Positions 11,812 through 22,977 of a stretch of DNA of 64,000 nt are shown here, in pieces. The stretch covers positions 4,843,501 through 4,907,500 of the forward strand of contig CM059974.1 in NCBI GenBank assembly GCA_030490835.1, written 5' to 3'. Source of the stretch: Annona cherimola (lineage: Eukaryota; Streptophyta; Magnoliopsida; Magnoliales; Annonaceae). The notes below the pieces were generated by a model. It saw only the letters and a list, made by a program, of their open reading frames with translations, was not told the DNA's origin and searched no databases. Position numbers and translations under genes: made by a program. Each line of letters begins with the position of its first letter. Within the stretch, counting starts at the first letter, position 1.

Positions 11812-12976
11812 TTTTTTTGTGTGTGGTCGGACGCTGGGAGAAATGACTTCTTTGGGGTTTGTAAGAAATTTTCTTTTTCTGTAATTCTCTTTCTTTGTTT
11901 TTAAATAACTCGGGGTGTATGTTACTAATTAATTAGATTCCGCAGCTATATATGTCTGCTCTGCCTCTGCTCAATTTTCTTTCTTGCGTTGAAAGAGGTA
12001 GTTACTGACACACTGGGTTCGTTCTACTTTCAGTTTTGGATTTGGAGCCTGCCATCATTGCTACTTGGGTTGCCTGATCCCAAAGCTGCCAACATAAAAA
12101 ATTCTCACCTAATGCTATCCATGAGCCATCCATCCACGATGCTTTTGTGTAGTCAGTTGAAGTGAGAAAAATAGACCTTAATTTCCAGACAATCAACAAA
12201 CCACCCATTTTTTACTACTCAAGAGCAAGCGCTGATTACATATATCAGCAATGCCTTAATACGTAATTACTTAAGATTTCAGGAGTAACAAATCGCATCC
12301 GCACACTCGGATTTGAAGAGCAATGGGTTAGCCGAACCATGCAATATCTAAGCCAGCCTGGAACAATCAGAAGTAGTCCTACATGAAACACAGAAAACGC
12401 CATATGTACTTAAAGAACACGCGCGTTTTCATTTTCATGATGTCTAGTGAATAATATATTGATTTCTCGTTTATCACAATATATCTATATAGCGAATATT
12501 TAATTTGTGAGTAATTCTTCATTAAAGTACCATTTATAGTTTCTGTATGGCAGGTAGACGTTTATATTCTTGAATACCTTGAAATTTTATTTCCTGTGGG
12601 TTAAACAGAATTTGTATATTCTATGCGCAAAAATTCAGATTCATCCAATTAACGACTGGATCAAGCAAGATAAGATTCATGGGTATTAAACTATTAATTA
12701 GAGTTCATCAAAAAAATAATAAAAATTTAAATATATCTAAATTAACACTCTTAATAAGAAATTTTCAAAAAAAGAAAAAAGAAAAAAGTGTATGCATCCG
12801 TAAGCACGGAGGCTGCGTACGATTGGAATCCTGTGCTTTCGGCATGTTCCTGTGAATTTCGGAGCCCCTGCGAAACGCACAAAAGACATATGCATACGGT
12901 CTACCGTCTTCTCCGGATCCAAGTAGAAGTTCTGAATAACTGACAGACTAAAGAAGCAAGACTGGTGGCGGGGATA
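11812..12976. other. 3' UTR and intergenic DNA
   Basis: T-rich 3' region of the proline-rich gene to about 11935, then intergenic. At 12002-12208 a minus-strand frame of 68 codons (starting MGGLLIVWKL) has unusually good composition but no recognised domain. A family D MITE remnant occupies about 12660-12830. The stretch just before 12977 should hold the RCC1 gene promoter; I see no clear TATA box. Confidence 0.4.
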
Positions 12977-15900
12977 ATGGAGGAATTGCAAGGGGAGGAA
13001 AGAGGAGGAGAAGAAGAAGAGAGGGTGTGGAGCTGGGGAGCCGGAACGGAGGGGCAGCTGGGTATCGGAGCCTCCCATGACTGCCACCTGCCCCACCCCC
13101 TTCCCACCTTACGCCGTCATTCCATCTCCCGTATTGCTTGCGGTGGGGCTCACGCCATCGCACTTCTCTCAGGTGACTCACTCAAAACCAACAAACCATG
13201 ATCCCCATCCTTCCTTTTCACTTTTCATCCCATCCATAACATATGAATCTATGACGTATACGGGATGTGGTCACTTACCCACATGTTCCATTAATCTGCG
13301 CTGCAGGTGGCAGGGTATTCTCATGGGGGAGAGGGAACTGTGGTCAGCTTGGTCATGGCAATCTGGGCAACTGCTTGACCCCAAAGCCAATAGATTTCTT
13401 TGAAAGCATCGCTATAACCCATGTTTCTGCTGGCTGGAATCACTCCGGGTTTGTTTCAGGTCTACTCTGTCCAAGAAGAAAGTTTCTTTTTCTTCCATAA
13501 TAAAGCCAGCCAGAATTTCTGAATTATAACGAACTCAGTAGTTGGTGCTGCATATATTTGAAACAATAACATCATGATTTTTACATACAACCATCTGTTG
13601 GAGTTTTGATTCCCCTCAGCCGTGTTACTTGCTCTCTTGTTTCTGAATTTGTGAATACTATCCAGGGCTCTTAAATAAAATAGTGACCGGTCATTTTTTC
13701 AGAAAAAAGTAGTCGGTCTTGATGTGCTTCTTACAATCAAGACAGGCTACTATTTAATTTAAGGGTACATCTTCATAAGAAGTTAGCGCTTAGCACACTT
13801 AATACGCAAATCTCCCAATAGCAAGTGAACTCACAGAAGCTTAGCAGCTCACGAGCCTTAGATTTATTTTCTGCACTAAAGTGGATACACACTGACTGGT
13901 TTTTGCTTCTCCAAGTCACCAAATTTCCTCCTACGAAGACATTATTTACTTTTAGGTTGACTATTGTTAGTTGGTGCATCCCAAGCAGTATAAGTCCTTA
14001 CTTGTAAATGAGAACTAATAAACATGATTGCCTTGCTACAACATCTTTAGGAACCTCATTTATGCTAATTATACCTTCGCCAAGATATGTCTTCGAGGAA
14101 AAATTGAGAGGTCTAGCAATTTTTTCTGAAGTTAATGACGATGTACGTTAGTTTAGTCGGACTGCCATCATATGCACCCGGGTGTATTGAGCCTCAATGC
14201 ACCCGGGTGTACTACACCTTTTTTTATTTTTTTTGAAATTTTTTTCATGAAGATGTTAATTTAGGTGTATTTAACATATGTATCATTTTTACCCTTTTTG
14301 GAGACTTTTAGATATTCTTTTTTAGATTTTTAAAAATCAGTGACATTTTTAATTATTTAAAATTACTAAAATGCCACTGATTTTTAAAAATCTAAAAATC
14401 TCCAAAATTAGTAAAAATTGATATATATGTTAAATATACTTATATTAAACGTTTTGTAAAAAAAAATTTCGAAAAAAAAAATGGTCGTATGCACCCGAGT
14501 GCATACAACTGCAGCCCAGTTTAGCCTATATAATATCCATGTTGTTGAAGTTTATATGTTACATCTCTCTCAGATTCTATGCTGTTTCTTTGATTTTTCA
14601 GATACAGGAGAACTTTTTACTTGTGGAGATGGTTCCTTTGGGCAACTTGGGCATGGTGACAATCAATCACAATCATCTCCTATTAAAGTCTCCTTCTTTG
14701 ATTCAAAACATGTGGCTCAGGTTGAGTGTGGGATGCGCCATTCACTTACCCTATCAAAAGGTCGAAACTGGGACATATTGTTCTATTATTTAAAGTTACT
14801 GTTGGGCAATTCGCTTTTCTATTTTCCCCAGACTACCTAAAAGGTTTATATACTTGTAAAGTGTGTTTGCATTCTCATAAACTTATCGATTTAAAACTTT
14901 TCATTTTCCACAACTATACCATTTTCTAATCATTTTTTCATACCTTCCTATACTACTACCCTACGTTTTAATCATTTTTTCACAATTACTCCTAAAACTA
15001 CACATACAACTACCTTATATATTTTAAATACATTTTAACGTTGTTTTTTTTACTCTTTATCATTATTCGTATCATATCCTATCATGTCATATCACTTCTC
15101 TCATTTGAAAAAAATTTACACCAAAAACTTCTCATTCAAAAGTTTTATCACATACCAAACATGCCCCCATTGTTGCAGCTTGGGTGGGTTAGATTAATTC
15201 AGGAGTCAACCCAGTTGAAATCACCCATGGTTCAAGGTCACCTTATGCTGAGTATTACTGGGATTTGGCATTTGCATCTATCATGTACAAAAATCCATAC
15301 CAAATTGCAAACCCGGAACTCAATTCCATCCAACCTAGTCTTGGTTGATGGTTAATTGGGTTTATTGGATCTCATTAAACTATCAACGTGGGCCCAAACA
15401 AAATAGCTTAGCACATATTTCAGTCTAACTTGGCTATGCATCTTACTCATAGCTTTATAGTTGCAGTCCTTGTGAATGCCATGCTCAAAGTCGACGATGA
15501 CAGAATCTAGACCCACAAACATTTCAATTGGTTCATTAACTAATTCAATAAATATATTTGGTACCATCATACTGGTACAGGTACTTCGGGAGTTTCAATA
15601 CATGGGTTTGGTTTGGGAAGACGTGGCCAGCTAGGGATTCCTGTTGACAGATCAAGTTGTGCGTTTGCTGTTCCCCAAGCTATTGGTGGACTAGAAAGCC
15701 TTGAGGTAGCCACTGTCTGCGCAAATGGTGATCACAGTGCTGCTTTATCTGGTATGTCCTTGGTTACGTTTCTTGTCATGTGATATGTGTAATGAAGATT
15801 GCTAGTCGTTGATGATTGTGTAGCCCTTTGCAATTTTCCCATGTGGCATTTGTGAATCAATGAGTTTGGCTCTAATTTTTAGATGCCCTTTCCAGTTAAG

Positions 15901-17884
15901 TTGCCACTATGTAGACAAACCATCACATGTGGGCCCTATTTAACAAAAATGTTTGTTTCTCAGCAGATTGGCCTGATTCTTGGTCAGGGACTCTACATAG
16001 TACATACGAGTGCCTGCTGCATCTGTACATTGCACAGATTGGCTGTAACACAGATTTGAAGAAATATACGAGTGCCTGCTGCATCTGTACATTGCACTAG
16101 CTGAAGTCTTCAACTTCATTGCTGATTCTTATTGATATTCCTGCTATCCTTGCATCAGCTAATGGGCATTTGTACATTTGGGGCAGAGGCTTAGGTGGTG
16201 CTTCAGATGCTTTCCACCCTCAGCTAGTGCAGCTCCCTCTGAAATTTTCTCAAGTTTCTCTAGGATGGAATCATGCTTTATTACTGACAGGTGCATTCTC
16301 TTTCAAATTCTTGATGTTTTCATTACTTTCCTTGTAGCTGTGCTACATGGTTAATAGCTTTGTGGATTGTGTTACAGATGAAGGAGAAGTGTTTATGCTT
16401 GGTGGAAGTCACCATGGAATGCTCGGTAATCCAGAACAGATACAGAAGAGCCAGAAAAGGCAGCCATCCATTCACTGTACTAAACCTGCTAGCTCCTCAC
16501 ATGGTAAGATACTTTTCCTCTTTCTTGGTGGAAAATGGTCCAATGGAACGGCTTTTTGTTGTTGTCAATCTTGGGGTATGTTCAGTGCACACACATCTGT
16601 ATCATATATGTAGATTTTCAGTTTTTAATGTTCTGATGGGCCTTGCTGATAATGGAAAGTCCTTGCCATGCCATCTGGCCTTTTAAGTTTTCTGAATTCT
16701 GCTGTGCTTTCTTTTTGTCATTACTCTGTTTCTTTGGCCATCTACTCAAAACTTTGTTCGCATGTAATCTTATGCAACTGTAGCCTGGCTACTTACAGGG
16801 TATCAGTGCAACTTGTGATAGGACCATGGGATTTAGCCACGAAGGGTCCAAGACATGTCTCTATGAGTATATACAATCCGGATTGTTGCTTACATTGGCC
16901 TTTATTATATCCAATCATATGTTTGGGCTGGACATGTAATGCTTGAGATTGTCATGCTCAGCATGTGAGGTGATTTGCCTGCAACTTGGTTTATTAATAA
17001 GACTGACTTAATTTATGTGCCCCAGAAATCTCTAGTGCCATGTTGAGTCCTACTAGGGTCCCTGGACTAGACGGGAAAAAAGTGGTGGAAGTTGCAGCTG
17101 GAGCTGAGCATTCTGCTTTAGTAACAGGTGAGTTGACATGGCTATTTATTTATATCCATGCGGTTGGAGTAAGACGGATGGTGGTTGCTGTAGAATGTTA
17201 TTTCTGCGACTCTTCACAATCCGCATAAAAGATGGTCCTTGGCTGCCGTAGAATGTTATTTTCTGTGTCTATGTACACCATCCCACATGGATGAGGTGGT
17301 TGCAATGGTCTTGCTGGCCAAGTACTGGCTGGCCGGGCCTGTAGGTCGTAGTCCATATGATATAGATATGATGAGGGACCATTAGTTCCAGTGTGGCTTG
17401 TCCCTGTTGAATTTGATCCATTTTGGTGAAAAATGTTGCTTGACACTGTCACTGGTTGGAGTTATGAAAAATAGCCACTATGGGGCAATTTGATATGCCA
17501 AGGAAATATGTTAGGGAGTTTGATCCTGATTGCCATGACTCTTGAGTTTGAAATATTCCAAGGAAATATGTTAGGGAGTTTGTTCTGTTGATTGCCATGA
17601 CTATAGAGTTTGAAATATACCAAGAACATATGTTAGGGAGTTGAAGAGCATTTATTATTATTATTATTATTATTTTTTATGGGCCAGGTGAAGGAGCAGT
17701 GATGACATGGGGGTGGGGAGAACACGGACAGCTGGGTCTAGGAGATACAAGAGATCAAACGAGGCCACAGGTCGTAAGCCTAGTTGAGAAGGAGAAGATG
17801 GTCATTTTTGGCCCCTTCAAGGTTTACTGCGGTAGCGGATTTACCATTGCTGTTGGCAGATTCAACCCGTCCTCGGAAAGTTGA
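12977..17884 (+). CDS. RCC1-repeat (seven-bladed propeller) protein, complete, 8 exons
   Basis: Exons: 12977-13172, 13307-13459, 14602-14760, 15581-15751, 16159-16290, 16378-16503, 17026-17127, 17688-17884. They sum to 1236 nt (411 aa plus stop TGA). All junctions are GT/AG and all seven introns are phase 1. RCC1 repeats are seen as WSWGAGTEGQLGIG, VFSWGRGNCGQLGHG, LFTCGDGSFGQLGHG, HGFGLGRRGQLG, LYIWGRGLGG, VFMLGGSHHGMLG and VMTWGWGEHGQLGLG. Each is followed by a CG.H(S/T)..L-type strand, so the protein should form a seven-bladed beta-propeller. RCC1-family proteins act as GTPase exchange factors or, in plants, as photoreceptors and organelle RNA-processing factors. The acidic N-terminus (EELQGEERGGEEEE) and absence of other domains leave the exact role open. 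The start ATG is preceded by an in-frame-free leader and is the first Met before repeat 1. Confidence 0.93.
14171..14507. repeat. MITE, family D, in RCC1 intron 2
   Basis: The outer ends both carry tgcacccgggtg / tgcacccgagtgca. The inner part is an almost perfect hairpin: AATCAGTGACATTTT faces AAATGCCACTGATTTTT around 14370, followed outward by complementary arms to 14220 and 14490. Non-coding. Confidence 0.7.
14845..15172. repeat. MITE, family C, in RCC1 intron 3
   Basis: Opens ttatatacttgtaaagtgtgt and closes cacataccaaacatgccccc. The interior holds TTCTAATCATTTTTTCATA, CCTATACTACTACCC and TTTATCATTATTCGTATC, all shared in the reverse sense with copies at 20120 and 44245. Non-coding. Confidence 0.65.
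17497..17642. repeat. Three tandem copies of a ~60-bp unit in RCC1 intron 7
   Basis: The words gttagggagttt...attgccatgact...gagtttgaaatat recur three times with a 60-62 bp period. A (TTA)n microsatellite follows at about 17652-17674, just before the last exon's acceptor site. Confidence 0.8.
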
Positions 17885-18149
17885 TTTGGTTGTTGTTGCC
17901 TTTTTGGCTGTCTCTAATGTCTCCTGTTAGTGCATTAGAAAATTATAGCTAACCCGTAATACACTTAACTCCATTCTCCGAGCTTTTGGTGTCGTTTGTG
18001 AGTTCTCGGTTTGAAAACTTTACAGCCATATGGTTCTATGTATGCTTATTGTTTTAAAATAAAGTAAATAAATATACACAATAAAAGAAGTCCATTTCAT
18101 TTCATGACTTGCATTGGATGAGGATGTGAGGTAAAAAAAAAAAAAAAGT

Positions 18150-19260
18150 GATGTAATCTTAGAAATGGGAAAAATTATATGAGAACTGAGAACTAAATGA
18201 GGCCTGATTCTCTTAGGCCCAGCTGCGGCCGGCTATGTAACATATATATTTTTTTATAAACATGTTTACTTAAGTGTATTTAATTTATAATTCAAGTTTT
18301 ATTAATTTTTAATAGTATATATTTTTGAAGACAGAGGGTATTGTGGTCATCTGCAATCTTGGAAAAGGGAAAAGTTGTATGAGAACCTAGAGTTAAACGA
18401 GGCTCCACTGCCTTAGGCTCCATTACAGTCGGCCATTTAACGTTTGTATTTTCATTTTTTTTTTTATATAAACATATTCATTTACGTGTATTTTTTAATG
18501 GTACTGAACATCGTGACATTTTATATTATATATCAAGCTCTGAAGACTACAAGTTTCACTTATATAGAGGGGTACGGGGGATAATACGCTTTCATCTATT
18601 TATCCAAAAAAGACTTACTGCTCCTGCATCATTAAAGGAGACCGTACGCACACTTCCACCTAAAGTTGGGTTCGAAATCCCAGCGGATGGATTTGAACAC
18701 GCACTGCCCTAGTTGATGTCCCTATTCTAGCGGCTTTGACCAATGAAGCATTTGCTTGGTTGGTCATTTATGTGTATTTAATTTATAATTCAAAATTTAT
18801 TAATTTTTAATATATTTATATTTTTTATTTTTAAAGACATGTATTATGGTGACCACAATATCTGATTTTCTTAGGCCCAATTGTGGTTGGTCATTTAACA
18901 TGTATATATTTTTATTTTTTATGAATATGTTCGTTTGTACGTATTTAATCTATAATTCAAGCTTGACTAATTTTTAATATACTTATGTATTTTTTATTTT
19001 TTAAAATGTGGGTATTGTAGTCATTTATAGTCTTGAAAACGAAAAAAGTTGTATGGAAACCGAGAGTTAAACAAGGCCTAATTCTCTTAGGACCAACTAT
19101 GGCTAGCCATTTGACATATATATATATATATATATTTATAGACATGTTCATTTAAGTATATTAAACTTATAATTCAAGTTGTACTAATTTTTAATATATT
19201 TATGTATATTTTACTTTTAAAGGTATGGGTTCATTGGTTAAAAATGACCACAATATCTTT
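18150..19260. repeat. Degenerate repeat cluster, ~200-bp units
   Basis: The motif ggcctgattctcttaggccc, with variants, precedes tggctRgccatttaacat and TTTATAATTCAAG at about 18200, 18395, 18860 and 19075. Units are interrupted by a separate dispersed repeat at 18430-18750. Non-coding AT-rich DNA, probably a decayed transposon with tandem subterminal repeats. Confidence 0.5.
18430..18750. repeat. Dispersed direct repeat, copy 1 (SINE-like candidate)
   Basis: About 320 bp nearly repeated at 21955-22262 in the same orientation. Shared words include aaggagaccgtacgcac, cttccacctaaagttggg and ttctagcggctttgaccaat. The minus strand reads gttcaaatccatcc, which fits an RNA polymerase III B-box. The A-box is weak. 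Confidence 0.6.
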
Positions 19261-19953
19261 GTCTTTAAAAATAAAATATAAATATAAATATAAATATATC
19301 AAAAATTCGATGAGACTTAATTATTAAATACACCTAATGAATATGTTTGTAAGCAAATTAACTAAGAGGATCACTTCTTTGTTAGATATGATTTTTTTTT
19401 TAGAATTAGAAAAGTGTTTCTAGAAAACGGTGAATTATGTCTTGTCCTTGTCTCAACCAAGAATTTTTATACCTTCAAACGAGATTTTATTTAGCCAACT
19501 TTCCTACTTTGGGAATACTTTCACAAAGGGCTTTGAAGCTAGCTCTTATTTTTATGTTATTGTCCCCTTTATTTCTGACTTCCTACCTTTTATGTTATTG
19601 TTCTAAGTCTAACCAATAACTATTTTATTCTTTTACTAATCACGTATTCTTCCTCTCTTTTTTCTTTTTAGAAAAGTATTACCTGCATGATATGAAAAAT
19701 AGCAATCTCAGAAATATTTTTGCCACACACATTCAATAAAGATTAACTTTTGTAACAGTAGTTAAAGTACAAAGAATAATCACAATTACTAACACACATA
19801 GGTGGGAAATCCACTTTGACATCTCTCTTCTAAATACTTTTTAAAAAATAATTTAATATGTTGATTATTTATTTTTTGTATTTATTAGTATTACATACAC
19901 TGTAATATCCGACATTACAAATCAGCCTCATTCATAGCCCTCACCCACAGATT

Positions 19954-19979
19954 CCCCCCCCCCCCCCCCCCCCCCCCCC
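19954..19979. repeat. 26-bp poly-C tract
   Basis: An uninterrupted run of 26 C, out of keeping with the AT-rich surroundings. It could be a true homopolymer or an assembly or polymerase artefact. Its exact length should not be trusted. Confidence 0.9.
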
Positions 19980-20119
19980 GCACTCGGGGTAACGACTGTT
20001 AAAACCACTGTTACTGGGAGAAATACAAAAATTCTCACACAATCTGAGAGGGACTGCATACCAAAATCTGACTGCTACAAAGTACAAATTGGGATGTCGC
20101 CCAGTTGATTGTTGATTAT

Positions 20120-20385
20120 GGGTCTGTTTGGGAATGAATAAAATTTTTGGTGAAAAGTTTTGAAGAATAAAAGTTGTCAAATGATGTGATGTGATATGGG
20201 TAATGATGAGGAGTAAAGAAGATAAAGTTAAAATAGATAGGTTAGTTGTATAGATAATTGTGTAGAAATGATTGAAAAGTAGGGTGGTTTGTGTTGGAAG
20301 ATGTAAAAAAATAATTAAAAAATAAAAAAATTGTAGAGAATGAAAAGTTTTAGGTTAAAAGTTTTTGTCATCGCCTAACACCACC
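20120..20385. repeat. MITE, family C
   Basis: Begins gggtctgtttgggaatgaat and ends gcctaacaccacc. Inside are GATGTGATGTGATATGGG, TAAAATAGATAGGTTAGTTG and GAAATGATTGAAAAGTAGG, shared with 44245-44510 and 44762-45049 in the same orientation. Non-coding. Confidence 0.7.
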
Positions 20386-21059
20386 TATTTATCTTATTTT
20401 ATAATTTCACCGATACATTCCCAATATCTTTTAACATAATTATTCTATATATCCTTGCCGTATCATATCACTCATACGTAAAGATCACTTTTCAGTCAAT
20501 CAATGCTCATCCGTCCTTCCGCAGGGAGGGAGGGATGTTGACAGTATTCCGAGGGATGGGGTCCCCCTTGGAAATAAATGCATGCGGCGAGTGCCGGTGC
20601 CCCCACCTCCGCCCCATCCACTCCTCCACCACTCGAGTCTCGCCGCCTGCGCTAGTCTGTATGCATAACGCGATAAGTCCGGATTGCAGGATGGATCGTT
20701 ATCGCATGCTCTCGCGTGTATATACTTATTTTTTATTTATTTTTTTATAATATTATTAATCTATATGTATTTAATATATATATAAATTTTTTTCATTTTT
20801 GAAGTATTTTAAATATTTATTTTTAATTTTTAAAAATTTTAAATTACATAGAACTATAGAAGTGAGTATATTATGCGTCTTTTTGCTAAATACTTATAAT
20901 GAAGTTTTAATGGTTATATCAATAGAATATAATATACTCATTACATATTAAGATTTAAAAGTGTTAATAATATGAAATTTTCTCGTTAGCTTAAGAAAAA
21001 GAAAAATAGATAACATGAAATTTTCTATTTCTTTCAACCTTTATTAAATTTTAAATTAC

Positions 21060-21560
21060 ATAGAAGTGAACCAATGTGACCCCATTAAAATCTAAGATTT
21101 TGATATTTAATAAAAAATCTAATCCATTCATTGTATTTAACGTTATTTGTTTATCCAGATGATCCAGATTCATTCCAAATCAAGTATCTTTATGGGCCAC
21201 ATTTTTTAGAATATATATATTTATGTGTAAATTATGAAAAATGCTAAAATATCAATTTTAGAGTAGTATTTTCGACATATAAACCGTCCAAATAATCACT
21301 TCTATGTGAATAAGTCATTCTTTAAAGTGTTATTACATTCTAATACATGTGTAAATATATCTAAATATTTTTTATAATTTACACATGAATATATATTTTT
21401 GAACAAATGTGGCCCATAAATACAATTGATTAGGATGAAACTTAGTTTTCTAAATAAATAAATGATGTTAAATACAGTGAATGAATTGGATTTTTCATTG
21501 AGGATCAAAATTTAAAATTTTAAAGAGTTATATGGGTTTGCTTATATGGAACCCGATTTA
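21060..21560. repeat. Long inverted-repeat element, family A
   Basis: The clearest copy. The left end atagaagtgaaccaatgtg and right end ttaatagaagcgggg flank two arms of about 230 bp. TCTAAGATTTTGATATTTAA on the left faces its complement around 21505, and ATGGGCCACATTTTTTAG at 21212 faces its complement near 21400. Confidence 0.7.
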
Positions 21561-21599
21561 ATAGAAGCGGGGCCATGTGTGTATATATATATAGAGAGA

Positions 21600-21920
21600 T
21601 CACATCATGTGCAGACAGATTGCACCGTACTGTAAAATGGGCCTTATAATATTAGATTGTAATAAAACTTTATACAATCATTTATTCATATAAAAATCAT
21701 AATTTAGATGGTTTAGATGTTGAAAATACTACTTTAAACTTGATATTTATGTTAAATTATTTTATTACGTTGATTTCGCACTATTTTAAGACGGGGATCA
21801 TATACATATTTGATTTGAATGAAAATTGATTCGCTAATAAAGTGAACAATTCTAATACAATGGATGTGGTGGATTTTCCATTCATGATCAAGTGGGGCCC
21901 ACAGTGCATGCACAGGAATA
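21600..21920. repeat. Inverted-repeat element, family B
   Basis: Left end carries tgtgcagacagattgcacc and tgtaaaatgggcc; right end carries aagtggggcccacagtgcatgcac. Same family as 1672-2035. It directly follows a family A copy, as in the kinase-gene intron. The two families are adjacent at both loci, so they may be parts of one composite element. Confidence 0.55.
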
Positions 21921-21954
21921 CACACACATCAGTATATATAATATTTTCAGTTTA

Positions 21955-22262
21955 GCCATTCAACATGTGTATTTTCATTTTTTTATAAACATATTCATTT
22001 ATGTGTATTTTTTAATGGTATTGAACATCGTAACATTTTATATTATATATTAAGCTCATTCACTATGAAGATTACAAGTTTCACTTATATAAAGGAAGAC
22101 AGTACGCTTTCATCTATTTATCAAAGGAGACTTACTGCTCCTGCATTATTAAAGGAGACCGTACGCACGCTTCCACCTAAAGTTGGGTTAAATCCCAGCG
22201 GATGGATTTGAGCACGCACTGCCCTAGTTGACGTCCCTATTCTAGCGGCTTTGACCAATGAA
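21955..22262. repeat. Dispersed direct repeat, copy 2 (SINE-like candidate)
   Basis: Second copy of the 18430-18750 repeat, highly similar by eye and with small deletions. Its right edge is followed by a family D MITE remnant (to about 22350). Confidence 0.6.
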
Positions 22263-22977
22263 TTAAATACATCAAGAATAACAATTTTATGAAAAAATTA
22301 AACAAATATTTTTAGGCTGGATGCACAGTTGCTCGGGTGCATCCAGTTTAATAGTATCATAATACAAAAATGTGATTCATATTGTTACATATATATTCAT
22401 TATTATTTATTTTATGAAAATAATAAATTTTAATTGAAAGAATGTGCGCGTATAGTTATTGTAAAAGTGTATCTTACAGAAAAATCATAAGCTTATTTTA
22501 TAAATGTTTTAAGATTATTTGAAATTTAGATGATTATTTTTTCTATGTAAAACTAATAGTCAAAAGAAATAAATATTCACCTACTCTTTTATAAAGTTTA
22601 AAATTTATTAAAAATCTCTTTATGGATTGATTAACAATTTATTTACTTTAATGACGTGTAAGAAACATCTTCCATTAGTAAAAAAAATTGAAATTTAAAA
22701 AATACTTTCTTGGTACTTTTTAGTACTTTTATATGTTTAAAAATACTTTTATATTTTAGGCCAAAAGCTAACATATTGTTAAAAGTGATTTTTTAAATTA
22801 TAAAGCCAAACATATATAATTTTTGTAATTGCACTTTTTATAAAAAACTCATTTGTAATTGAACGGTTGAAAAAAATTCGAATTTAAAATCTTAGACAAA
22901 CGAAGCTTATGTTTGGAGCCCGTTGGTTGATGGTCAAATGGGCTTTGTCGTTTTTTTTTTGACGAAAAGGAAATACC

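Noticed and set aside
17321..17452. Possible extra exon in RCC1 intron 7
   Set aside because: Exon 7 joins exon 8 in frame and phase 1, completing the last blade; nothing here resembles an RCC1 repeat.
18640..18720. tRNA gene suggested by a ggttcgaaatccc-like motif
   Set aside because: No acceptor stem, anticodon arm or proper A-box could be drawn around it; treated as part of a dispersed repeat.
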